Of a DNA stretch of 32,934 nucleotides, positions 1 through 7,413 are shown in pieces (the first letter of the stretch is position 1; every line of letters begins with the position of its first letter). The notes beneath the pieces were generated by a model. The model saw only the letters and a list, made by a program, of their open reading frames with translations, had not been told where the DNA came from and made no database searches. This stretch comes from Verrucomicrobiota bacterium (GTDB taxonomy: Bacteria > Verrucomicrobiota > Verrucomicrobiia > Chthoniobacterales > SZAS-18), in the NCBI GenBank assembly GCA_025353105.1, contig JANXRG010000020.1, positions 1 through 32,934 of the forward strand. The letters are read 5' to 3'. The translations under genes and the position numbers were made by a program.

Positions 1-990
1 CCGGCCGATCTCAAGGCGGCCCGCGACATCAATCGCTTTGTCGCCACGTTCCTGACGTCTCCGGACGGCGCCTTCTACACCAGCATGGATGCCGACCTCA
101 AACCCGGTGTGCAAGCCGAGGGGTATTTTAGATTGGGCGACGCGGCGCGGCGCAAGAAAGGCATCCCGCGGATCGACAAACACATTTACGCGCGCGAAAA
201 CGGCTGGATGATCGACGCGCTGGTGGCGCTGCATGATGCGACAGGCGACGAGTCGGCGCTGGCTCAGGCTCGCCGGGCGGCGGGGTGGATTATTGCGAAC
301 CGTGCGCTCCCCGACGGTGGATTCCGGCACGATGACGTCGATGCGGCGGGTCCTTTCCTTGGCGATTCGCTCGCGATGGGTCGCGCGTTTCTCGCGCTGC
401 ACGCCGCGACGGGCGAACGCGCGTGGCTGGACCGCGCGCAAGCGGCCGCGGGATTCATCGCCGTAAATTTTCGATTACCGGGTGGCGCGGGCGTCGCAAC
501 GAGCGGAACCAGGCCCGAAGAAATGCCGCCGCCGCGACCACAATTCGACGAGAACATCGAGCTCGCGCGTTTTGCCAACCTGCTTTTCCACTACACGGGA
601 AATGACGCGGACCGCGAAATCGCCGGCGTGGCGATGCGTTATCTCGCCACCTCGGAAATCACCGCGCCACGCCGCGCGTACGTGGCTGGCGTGTTGCTCG
701 CGGCGACGGAATTCGGCAGCGAGCCGCTGCACGTGACGGTGGTGGGTCCCAGGGGCGACGCGGCCGCGCGGGCGCTAGTGCGCGCGGCGCTCGGGCTTCC
801 CTTTGGCTATCGCCAGCTCGAGCAATGGGATCCGGCATCGGGTCAGGCTGCAACGGGCGGGATCGAGTATCCGGTCCTGCCGAAGCCGGCCGCATTCTTA
901 TGCGCGAATGGCGCGTGTTCGTTGCCGCTGGAGACGCCGGAGGCGCTGCGGGCACGGGTGGAGAGATCGACGCAACGTGCGACGAAATAA
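1..990 (+). CDS. YyaL/SPATA20-type thioredoxin-domain protein (DUF255), C-terminal part
   Basis: The frame is open from the first base of the window, so this is the last 329 residues of a longer protein whose start lies outside. The segment GAFYTSMDADL near the window edge and the ending CANGACSLPLETPEAL match the (alpha/alpha)-barrel half and the conserved cysteine-containing tail of the YyaL/SPATA20 family. Full members are roughly 600-700 residues with an N-terminal thioredoxin-like domain, which is not visible here. Family function is poorly defined; a role in redox or carbohydrate-related chemistry has been suggested but nothing here settles it. The gene ends at TAA 988-990, two bases before the oppositely oriented clpX stop, so there is no room for a separate terminator between them. 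Confidence 0.85.
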   Translation, partial: PADLKAARDINRFVATFLTSPDGAFYTSMDADLKPGVQAEGYFRLGDAARRKKGIPRIDKHIYARENGWMIDALVALHDATGDESALAQARRAAGWIIANRALPDGGFRHDDVDAAGPFLGDSLAMGRAFLALHAATGERAWLDRAQAAAGFIAVNFRLPGGAGVATSGTRPEEMPPPRPQFDENIELARFANLLFHYTGNDADREIAGVAMRYLATSEITAPRRAYVAGVLLAATEFGSEPLHVTVVGPRGDAAARALVRAALGLPFGYRQLEQWDPASGQAATGGIEYPVLPKPAAFLCANGACSLPLETPEALRARVERSTQRATK

Positions 991-992
991 AC

Positions 993-2276
993 TTACGCGG
1001 CGTCGGCGTCCTGCTTCTTGCGCAAGAGCGGCGCGGCTTTGCCGAGGACCGCGGCGCGATTGATCGTGACCGACTCCACGTCGCCCCGGCTCGGAATATC
1101 GTACATCACATCGAGCATCAGGCGCTCGAGCAGGGAGCGCAGAGCGCGCGCGCCCGTTCCCTTCGCCAGGGCCTGCTGCGCCAGCGCGCGGACCGCCTCG
1201 CGCGTGACGTTCAACCCGACGCCCTCGATCGAGAACAGCTTTGCGTATTGCTTCACCATTGCGTTCTTCGGCTCGGTGAGGATTTGCACGAGTTCGTCCT
1301 CGGTCAGCGCCGTGAGGGACGCCGCGATCGGCAGGCGACCGACAAATTCCGGGATCATTCCGAATGCGAGAAGATCTTCCGGTTCGACCACGAACCCCGC
1401 CTCGTTCGGCATCTGGCCCGGGCCTTCCGTGGTCACGCTGCCGAAGCCCATCGTCTTCCGACCGAGTCGGCGCTGGATGATCTTGTCGAGACCCACAAAC
1501 GCTCCGCCGCAGATGAACAGGATCTTCTCCGTGTTCACCTGGATGTATTCCTGGTGCGGATGCTTGCGACCGCCCTGCGGCGGGACATTGCACACGCTGC
1601 CCTCGAGAATTTTCAGCAACGCCTGCTGCACGCCCTCGCCCGACACGTCGCGCGTGATGCTGACGTTATCAGTCTTGCGGCCAATCTTGTCGATTTCGTC
1701 GATGTACACGATTCCGACTTCGGCACGCTTCACGTCGTAATCAGCGCTTTGCAACAGGCGCAGGATGATATTCTCCACGTCCTCGCCGACGTAGCCGGCT
1801 TCCGTGAGGGTGGTTGCATCCGCAATGCAAAAAGGCACCTCGAGGACCCGGGCCATGGTGCGGGCCAGAAGCGTCTTGCCGGACCCGGTGGGACCCAGCA
1901 GGAGGATGTTGCTCTTCTCGATCTCGACATCCGCGAGCGGATCGAGCGGAAGCGTCGCCTTGGCCGCGTTCTCGTTCGCGAGCGTGATGCGCTTGTAATG
2001 ATTGTGGACCGCGACCGAGAGCACCTTTTTCGCCAGGTCCTGGCCGATAACGTAACGGTCGAGCTCGTGCTTGATCTCAGACGGCTTGGGGACGCGCAGG
2101 AGCGGGACCGCTGAGCTCTTGCGCGACTCATCGCTAAGTTCCTTGTCGAGGATGTTTTTGCAGACCGTGATGCAGCTGTCGCAGATGTACACCCCGGGTC
2201 CGGCGACGAGCTTGCGCACTTCCGCGTGGCTCTTGCCACAGAAGGAGCACATCGTGAGATTGGTCGCGCGAGCCAT
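993..2276 (-). CDS. clpX: ATP-dependent Clp protease ATP-binding subunit ClpX
   Basis: This is the AAA+ unfoldase that feeds substrates to ClpP in the cytoplasm. The 427-residue protein has the N-terminal C4 zinc-binding domain (Cys10, Cys13, Cys32, Cys35), Walker A GPTGSGKT at about residues 128-135, Walker B IVYIDEID at about 189-196, the GYVGED pore loop near 161, and the [10 protein letters not shown] segment further on. The frame is open 69 codons further upstream, but the ATG at 2276 gives the standard start just before the zinc finger, so it was chosen. It is the last gene of the tig-clpP-clpX block, 100 bp after clpP. No good Shine-Dalgarno sequence precedes it. Confidence 0.97.
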   Translation of the reverse strand: MARATNLTMCSFCGKSHAEVRKLVAGPGVYICDSCITVCKNILDKELSDESRKSSAVPLLRVPKPSEIKHELDRYVIGQDLAKKVLSVAVHNHYKRITLANENAAKATLPLDPLADVEIEKSNILLLGPTGSGKTLLARTMARVLEVPFCIADATTLTEAGYVGEDVENIILRLLQSADYDVKRAEVGIVYIDEIDKIGRKTDNVSITRDVSGEGVQQALLKILEGSVCNVPPQGGRKHPHQEYIQVNTEKILFICGGAFVGLDKIIQRRLGRKTMGFGSVTTEGPGQMPNEAGFVVEPEDLLAFGMIPEFVGRLPIAASLTALTEDELVQILTEPKNAMVKQYAKLFSIEGVGLNVTREAVRALAQQALAKGTGARALRSLLERLMLDVMYDIPSRGDVESVTINRAAVLGKAAPLLRKKQDADAA

Positions 2277-2376
2277 GTCGAAGCGGTGAGAGCGGGATTG
2301 AACGCTGGATCTCCCCTCCGTAAAAGCAGGAAACGTGACAGCCCGCAGAAGAATTCGCGCTTCGCGGGTCAGCGGC

Positions 2377-3084
2377 CTACTCTGTCTTGGGAGAAGGGGG
2401 CGTCGGAAGGGGCGTTGGGCCCGCGGGCGGAAGCAATTCGGGTCGTCCCTCGGGGCCAAGCTGCTTGCGCGATTCGACCACATTGTCCACGAGGCCGTAG
2501 TTCTTGGCCTCGTCGGCGGTCATGTAGTAATCCCGATCCGAATCGCCTTTCACCTGTTCGTCCGTCTTGCCGGTGTGCCGCGCGATAATGTGGATGAGGC
2601 GCTTCTTCAGCTTGTACATGAACTCGACCGTGCGCTCGACGTCGCTGGCGGTGCCCTGCGCGCCGCCGGAGACCTGGTGAATCATGATGTCTGAATTCGG
2701 CAGGGCAAAACGCTTGCCCTTCGTGCCGGCGCAAAGCAGCACCGCCCCCATGCTGGCGGCCATGCCGATGCAATAGGTGACAACGTCGCAAGTCAGGAAC
2801 TGGATCGTGTCATAGATCGCCAGACCCGCGGTGACGGACCCGCCCGGGGAGTTGATGTAGATATGGATGTCCTTCTTTGGATCCTCCATTTGCAGGAATA
2901 AAAGCTGGGCGATCACGGCGTTCGCCACTTGATCGTCGATGGACGTGCCGAGGAAGACGATCCGGTCCTTCAGCAACCGGGAATAAATGTCGTAACTACG
3001 CTCGCCGCGACCGGTTTGCTCGATCACGTACGGCATATAGTAGCTGGACTGCGGTCGGCTCGGCGACGGATCGGTCATTCGCAT
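2377..3084 (-). CDS. clpP: ATP-dependent Clp protease proteolytic subunit ClpP
   Basis: This is the serine protease chamber of ClpXP. The catalytic triad is visible: Ser111 in GMAASMGA, His136 in IMIHQ and Asp185 in [12 protein letters not shown]. These positions coincide with those of the E. coli precursor. The protein is 235 residues, longer than the usual 195-210, because of a proline-rich C-terminal tail of about 28 residues (ending PTPPSPKTE) after the normal end of the fold. The N-terminus [20 protein letters not shown] has a second ATG at codon 3, so the start could be two codons later. It lies 26 bp after tig and 100 bp before clpX, in the common bacterial order. Confidence 0.96.
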   Translation of the reverse strand: MRMTDPSPSRPQSSYYMPYVIEQTGRGERSYDIYSRLLKDRIVFLGTSIDDQVANAVIAQLLFLQMEDPKKDIHIYINSPGGSVTAGLAIYDTIQFLTCDVVTYCIGMAASMGAVLLCAGTKGKRFALPNSDIMIHQVSGGAQGTASDVERTVEFMYKLKKRLIHIIARHTGKTDEQVKGDSDRDYYMTADEAKNYGLVDNVVESRKQLGPEGRPELLPPAGPTPLPTPPSPKTE

Positions 3085-3110
3085 TTGGGAATCCTTTTGG
3101 GGAGTTCAGC

Positions 3111-4445
3111 TCAGGCGCCCGCCGGAGGGTTCTCCGGCAGCGGTAGAACGGTAGCATTCGAGGTCAGGTAGGCAAGGGTCTTGCCGATGAGCAGCTCCTC
3201 CTCGATGCCCGTCAACGCGTCCCGTTCGACGAGATCCTTCTGCATTTTGTCGAACGACGTCCCATAGCGGACGGCAAGGGCGGTGACGCGTTCGTTCAGT
3301 TCGTTCTTGCTGACCCGAATGCTCTCTTTCTCGGCGATGCGCGTGAGGATGAACGCGCCCTTCAGCCGTTCGTGGGCCGCGGCCTGTGCGTTGTTCGCAA
3401 TCTCCTTCTGGTTCTCGATGATCTTTTCGTCGGTCACGCCGCGCTCCTGATTTTGCCGCACGATGTCGGCGGCGATGCGCCGCACTTCACCGCGCAGGAG
3501 ATTCGCGGGCAGATCGAATTCCACGCTGCGGTTGAGATGCTCCAGGATCTGCCGGCGTTTGCCTTCCTCGATGAAGTCGCGCTTTTGATTTTCGACGTCG
3601 GCGCGGAGCAGGTCGCGGAGTTCCGCGAGCGTCTTGCCCGGCGCCACCTTGGCGGCGAACTCGTCGTTCACCTCCGGCAGGACCTGCCGCTTGATTTCAC
3701 CCAGCTTGACCGTGTAGTCGATTTTCTTCGCCGCCAGCGCGGGGTCCGGAAAGTCGGCCGGCAGGTCGATCGAGAACTCCCGGGTCTCGTCCGGATTCAT
3801 GCCCCCCACCGCCTCGCAGAATCCGGGTAGAAAATTTCCCGGGCCCAGCTTGATCCAGAAGCCTTCCTTACCCTGCAGTTCCTGGCCCACGTTCGTCGGA
3901 ACTGCTTCGCCCACCGGCTGGCCATCCACCTTACCCGCGACGTCGAGCACACAAAAGTCATCCATCGCCAGCGCGCGACCCGTGACCACTTCGAAATCCG
4001 CCAGGCGCGCGCGCAGACGCTCAATCGCCTCGTCGATTTCCTTCTCCTCGACCTTCATGTCGGGAGCGTGAACCTGGAGTTTCTCGTACGACGGAAGCTC
4101 AAACTCCGGCGCGGTCACGACTTTAGCGGTAAAGGTAATGGGGCCGTTCGCCTCCTGCTTCACGTCCTCCACGGCCTCGACCGTAAGCACGCGCAGTTTG
4201 TGCTCCTGGATGGCCTCGCGCACCCCGGCGGCCAGCAACGCCTGGTTCAACTCGTCGGCGATCTTCTGCTTGTACTTCGCCTCGACCACCATGCGCGGCG
4301 CCTTGCCGGGCCGATAGCCCGACACCTGCGCGTGCAACATAAAGTCGCGCACAATGCGGTCGCGCTCCTGGCCCACGCGGTCGGCGGGCAGTTCAATGTG
4401 AAGCGCGGAAATGCAATGAGGCTGTTTTTCGAGGGTCGCAGTCAT
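3111..4445 (-). CDS. tig: Trigger factor, ribosome-associated chaperone and peptidyl-prolyl isomerase
   Basis: Trigger factor binds ribosomal protein L23 near the exit tunnel and shields nascent chains. The 444-residue length is typical. The ribosome-binding signature GYRPGKAP sits at residues 43-50, the same position as in E. coli. A central FKBP-like segment with MDDFCVLDVAGKVDG follows at about 160-245, and the rest is the helical chaperone domain. Trigger factor heads the tig-clpP-clpX block. The upstream M16 peptidase gene ends 62 bp before it on the same strand, so all four genes may share a transcript. Confidence 0.95.
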   Translation of the reverse strand: MTATLEKQPHCISALHIELPADRVGQERDRIVRDFMLHAQVSGYRPGKAPRMVVEAKYKQKIADELNQALLAAGVREAIQEHKLRVLTVEAVEDVKQEANGPITFTAKVVTAPEFELPSYEKLQVHAPDMKVEEKEIDEAIERLRARLADFEVVTGRALAMDDFCVLDVAGKVDGQPVGEAVPTNVGQELQGKEGFWIKLGPGNFLPGFCEAVGGMNPDETREFSIDLPADFPDPALAAKKIDYTVKLGEIKRQVLPEVNDEFAAKVAPGKTLAELRDLLRADVENQKRDFIEEGKRRQILEHLNRSVEFDLPANLLRGEVRRIAADIVRQNQERGVTDEKIIENQKEIANNAQAAAHERLKGAFILTRIAEKESIRVSKNELNERVTALAVRYGTSFDKMQKDLVERDALTGIEEELLIGKTLAYLTSNATVLPLPENPPAGA

Positions 4446-4507
4446 GGTGGGGAAAAGGGGCGGGAATCTAGCACGCGCGAATCAAATGACGAGTCGTGCC
4501 GCCGCGC

Positions 4508-5797
4508 TCATGCCGGACGAAAGGCGCGGCCGATTTGATCATCGGAGAGGGTCACCGGCCCGACGGCGGCGACCGCGACACGCCCGGCGCCAAGAAAACA
4601 GTCGCGCGCGACGGCTTGGACGTCGGCGGCCGTGACCGCCGCGATCTGGGCGCGCGCGGTATCCGGGTCCACGATGCGGTCGTACGCGAGGAGCGTTTCG
4701 CCCAGCCAGGACATCTGGTTGGTCGTGCTCTCGAGGCTGAGCCGATGCTGGCCGACGAGGTAATCGATGGAGCGCTGCAGTTCGCCGCTCGCGACCCGCT
4801 TCGAGGCAATGCGCGCGATTTCGCGCCGGATGAGCTCCAACGTTTCCGCGAGGCGGTCCGCCTCGAGTCCCACGGTCACGGAAAACATCCCGGTCTCATG
4901 CAACGTCTCCAGGTGCGTGTGGACCGAGTAGCAAAGCCCGCGCTCCTCGCGCAGCCGCTGGAACAGCCGCGAGCTCATGTTCTCGCCGAGAATCGCGCTG
5001 AGCACGCGGACCGCAAACCGCCGCGGATCGTGCCGGCCCGGACCCGGGAAACCGATGGTCAACTGGACCTGCTCGACCTCCTGCCGCTCCACGCGCACGA
5101 CCACATCGCGCGACGCGCCAGCCGCGCGGACGCGGCGAAAGCGGGCGCGCTGACCCGGGCGCGTGCGAGCGAGCGACGCGCTCAAGCCCGTAAGCACCTC
5201 GCCGTGCACCACGGGTCCCGCGACCGTGAGCACGGTGTTTCCGGACGAATAGCCAGCGCGCCAGAAACCGGTAAGGTCCGCGCGGCGCAACGCGGCGACA
5301 CTCTCGACCGTGCCCGTGAGCGGTCGGCCGACGGGATGACGCGGCCAGAAAGTGGCGGTGAGCAGTTCCTCGGCGACCTGGGCCGGCTGGTCGCGCCCCA
5401 TCAAAATTTCCTCGCGAATCACGCCCCGTTCGCGTTCGACCTCGTGCAAGGGCAGCGCCGAGTGCTGGTACATATCGAGCAACACGTCGGCGACGCGTGG
5501 CAGATGGCGCGCCTCGGCCTTGGCGAAGTAACACGTGTGATCCTCGCTCGTGAACGCGTTCAGATCGCCCCCGAGTCCCTCGACTTCGCGGGCGATTGCG
5601 GACGCGGAGCGCCGGCGCGTGCCCTTGAAAAGCAGGTGCTCGAGAAAGTGGGCTGCGCCATTGGTGCGATCCGACTCGTGGCGGCCGCCGGCGCCGGCCC
5701 AGATTCCGACGCTTACGCTTTCCATCGCGGGCATCTCGGCGGTCGCGACGCGCAGTCCGTTTTCGAGCCGGGAGAGATGATAAGTGGCGAGCGGCAT
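4508..5797 (-). CDS. M16 family zinc peptidase (pitrilysin / processing-peptidase-like)
   Basis: The inverted zinc motif HxxEH is present as His50-Phe-Leu-Glu53-His54, and the third ligand Glu130 (in GVIREEI) lies exactly 76 residues after His54, as in family M16. With the ATG at 5797 the protein is 429 residues, the usual size of short M16B peptidases with an active and an inactive half. The frame is open 39 codons further upstream, but those codons run into an A/T-rich repeat and the conserved N-terminus LENGLRVATAEMP begins just after the chosen start. No signal peptide is evident, so it is probably cytoplasmic. It lies upstream of tig, clpP and clpX on the same strand, which fits a role in protein turnover. 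Its substrate is unknown. Confidence 0.93.
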   Translation of the reverse strand: MPLATYHLSRLENGLRVATAEMPAMESVSVGIWAGAGGRHESDRTNGAAHFLEHLLFKGTRRRSASAIAREVEGLGGDLNAFTSEDHTCYFAKAEARHLPRVADVLLDMYQHSALPLHEVERERGVIREEILMGRDQPAQVAEELLTATFWPRHPVGRPLTGTVESVAALRRADLTGFWRAGYSSGNTVLTVAGPVVHGEVLTGLSASLARTRPGQRARFRRVRAAGASRDVVVRVERQEVEQVQLTIGFPGPGRHDPRRFAVRVLSAILGENMSSRLFQRLREERGLCYSVHTHLETLHETGMFSVTVGLEADRLAETLELIRREIARIASKRVASGELQRSIDYLVGQHRLSLESTTNQMSWLGETLLAYDRIVDPDTARAQIAAVTAADVQAVARDCFLGAGRVAVAAVGPVTLSDDQIGRAFRPA

Positions 5798-5900
5798 CAG
5801 GGGCCGGGATTCTAACGCCGGCGCGACGATGTGCAAAAAATGGGTGGAAACGCGGGGCTGATCGGGCGCGGATGGCGGATCACAGAATACGGAACCAGTT

Positions 5901-5933
5901 ATCAAATTCGCCAAATTTACAGAATTTTTGACG
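5901..5933 (+). repeat. A/T-rich dispersed repeat, copy 1 (divergent)
   Basis: This A/T-rich tract contains CAAATTCGCCAAATTT followed by ACAGAATTTTTG. It aligns loosely with the better copies at 19899, 24079, 31000, 31068 and 31318, which share the core GGAAAATTTGGTAATTTTG. It stands out sharply from the GC-rich surroundings and lies about 104 bp upstream of the M16 start. Confidence 0.5.
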
Positions 5934-5960
5934 AGTGGGAGTTGGGGAGCCGATCGAAGA

Positions 5961-6080
5961 GGGACGACCGTCCTCGGTCCCCGAAACTAACGGGTGGGAT
6001 CGCACGAGGAGGCGACTACCGGACGCGCGGCAACCGCTTCGCGCAGGGCGTGGGACGACCGGGGACGGTTATCCCTACCT
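5961..6080. repeat. Inverted pair of REP-like hairpins, locus 1
   Basis: Two copies of a palindromic unit with consensus stem GGGACGACCG / CGGTCGTCCC and a 4-base loop face each other. The left copy at 5961-5982 has loop TCCT (reverse orientation). The right copy at 6052-6075 has loop GGGA (forward orientation), followed by TACC. About 70 bp of unrelated sequence separates them. The same arrangement recurs at 25546-25667, which argues for a dispersed element resembling REP/BIME sequences. No REP-associated transposase gene is in the window. Confidence 0.7.
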
Positions 6081-6142
6081 TAGCCATCGCGTCGGGACGA
6101 CCAGATCCACGTGATCACGCGCGCATCGAGGTCGCGGGTCGC

Positions 6143-6829
6143 CTAAGGAAACACGGCCCACACTTCGACGAGGCGATTGTTCCCGACGGTTTCCTTGTTC
6201 AGGACCTCCGCACCGCCCATGCCGACCGCGTACATGACGTTCGCCACGCCACCCTTGTCGCGCATCGTCGCCAGGACACTTTCGGCGCGATCGATGGATG
6301 TCTTCTCGTTGGTTTTCGGATCACCCTTTTTGTCGGTGTAACCAAGGATCACAAAGACGAGCGTGGGATCCTCCGTGAGTTTCTTGATCCCCGCCGACTG
6401 GATAGCGTTGACAAGGATTTGCCCCTCCGCCTGCGCGAGTGTCTTGCGGCCGTCCGCAAACGGAACAATCAAGATGGCCCCCATGCCTCGCGCGCGATCG
6501 ACCGAGGAATACAGCCGGTTCTTTTGCTCCTGCGTCAGGTTCGGCATCTGATCGATGCGCTTGATGACGTCCTGCCGTGCCCGCTCGTTCTCGTTTTCGA
6601 GTTTGAAATTCGGTTTGTCCACGGCGCGCGCGGGTTCGGCAGCGGCGGTCGACGCCCCCGGATCCGTCGGTTGAGTTGACGTGCCGGGCTTGGGCGTCGG
6701 CGTCGCATTGACCACGGGCGGCGCCGGAGGGGCGGGGCGGATAAAGTTGTCGTAAACGAAATAACCTCCGGCCCCCAGCAGGGCCAGGATGATGATCATT
6801 GGAACGAGTTTCAGGCGGCGGCGGCTCAT
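6143..6829 (-). CDS. OmpA-like domain protein with an N-terminal membrane anchor
   Basis: This 228-residue protein has a positively charged N-terminus, one hydrophobic segment at about 10-26 (MIIILALLGAGGYFVYD), a proline/threonine-rich linker to about residue 70, and a C-terminal domain resembling the OmpA C-terminal peptidoglycan-binding fold. In the latter, VILGYTDKKGDPKTNEKTS followed by DRAESV corresponds to the GxTDxxG...N..LSxxRA..V signature, and NNRLVEV matches the NRRVEI end. It is probably anchored in the inner membrane and reaches into the periplasm to contact the cell wall. It lies downstream of the ferredoxin gene on the same strand, 223 bp away, so co-transcription with the cytochrome locus is possible but not shown. 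Confidence 0.75.
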   Translation of the reverse strand: MSRRRLKLVPMIIILALLGAGGYFVYDNFIRPAPPAPPVVNATPTPKPGTSTQPTDPGASTAAAEPARAVDKPNFKLENENERARQDVIKRIDQMPNLTQEQKNRLYSSVDRARGMGAILIVPFADGRKTLAQAEGQILVNAIQSAGIKKLTEDPTLVFVILGYTDKKGDPKTNEKTSIDRAESVLATMRDKGGVANVMYAVGMGGAEVLNKETVGNNRLVEVWAVFP

Positions 6830-7052
6830 GTCAGTAGGATGGGAAATTGCGCTCTATCGGCAGCGGCCGTCGGCTGGGACAATGTCGCACGGCCCGCGAT
6901 GGGCGATCGAGCAGGATTCGAGGTCGTCGAATCGGCCCGGACTGAACTCGGTCATCGGTGGGTTGGTGGGATTGGTGGAGAGGGAGGGAGAGGCCGCTCA
7001 GAGTTTCAGCTCCGAACGGCCCCTGTGTTACCCGGCGTGAATGTGAGAGCGA

Positions 7053-7298
7053 TTATCCGTCATTGCCAATGGCCTGGGTCGGACACAAATCGAGTGCTTC
7101 CTGCGCCGCCTCTTCCTGGCCCGGTCCGGACGGCTGGACCGCGAAGTGGACTTTGGTCTCGTCGGCGTTGTACTGCATCATGGGATGGGCCGTCGCCGGC
7201 CCCGCGATGTCGATGCACGTATGGCAGGGCGTGCACGTGTCATCGACGTACCAACGGCCGGGCGCGTTGTCCGGATTACGAAGTGAATTGTCGGCCAT
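7053..7298 (-). CDS. Small [4Fe-4S] ferredoxin-like protein
   Basis: The 81-residue protein carries CTPCHTC near residues 22-28 and CPTQAIG near the C-terminus, the ligand pattern of single-cluster bacterial ferredoxins. The position that in two-cluster ferredoxins would hold a fourth clustered cysteine is instead IDIAGP, so only one [4Fe-4S] cluster is expected. No signal peptide is seen, which places it in the cytoplasm as an electron carrier. It lies 115 bp downstream of the decaheme cytochrome gene. In that gap there is a TTGTCA box at 7371-7376 (minus strand) with only a poor -10 (TTGTAA, 17 bp away), and an AGGAGG at 7340-7345 too far from the ATG to be its ribosome site. It could therefore be co-transcribed or have its own weak promoter. 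Confidence 0.85.
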   Translation of the reverse strand: MADNSLRNPDNAPGRWYVDDTCTPCHTCIDIAGPATAHPMMQYNADETKVHFAVQPSGPGQEEAAQEALDLCPTQAIGNDG

Positions 7299-7413
7299 GG
7301 CTGATGATTTTCTGAACTCGTGTGAACGGGTGACGGAGACCTCCTAGTTACAACAAAAATTCCCTACCGCTGACAAGCGCCAGATCGCATTTTCACACTT
7401 TATTTTCACCGCG

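Larger units (their letters stand above)
5798..6142. other. 345-bp intergenic region filled by dispersed repeats
   Basis: This gap lies between the start of the M16 peptidase gene and the stop of the OmpA-like gene, both on the minus strand. I find no convincing gene in it. It holds one A/T-rich repeat (5901-5933) and an inverted pair of REP-like hairpins (5961-6080). A further partial match, GTCGGGACGACCAGATCC, lies at 6091-6108. The promoter for the M16-tig-clp block should lie in its left part, but I could not place it. Confidence 0.7.

Noticed and set aside
825-2114. A 429-codon plus-strand frame overlapping the YyaL-like gene end and clpX
   Set aside because: It is antisense to the certain ClpX sequence and has a composition rich in Arg, His and Asp typical of shadow frames.
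4496-5815. A 439-codon plus-strand frame
   Set aside because: It is antisense to the M16 peptidase, which carries an intact HxxEH motif and correctly spaced Glu.
5831-6679. A 282-codon plus-strand frame across the repeat-rich gap
   Set aside because: It runs through dispersed repeats and then antisense to the OmpA-like gene, with no domain or signal features.
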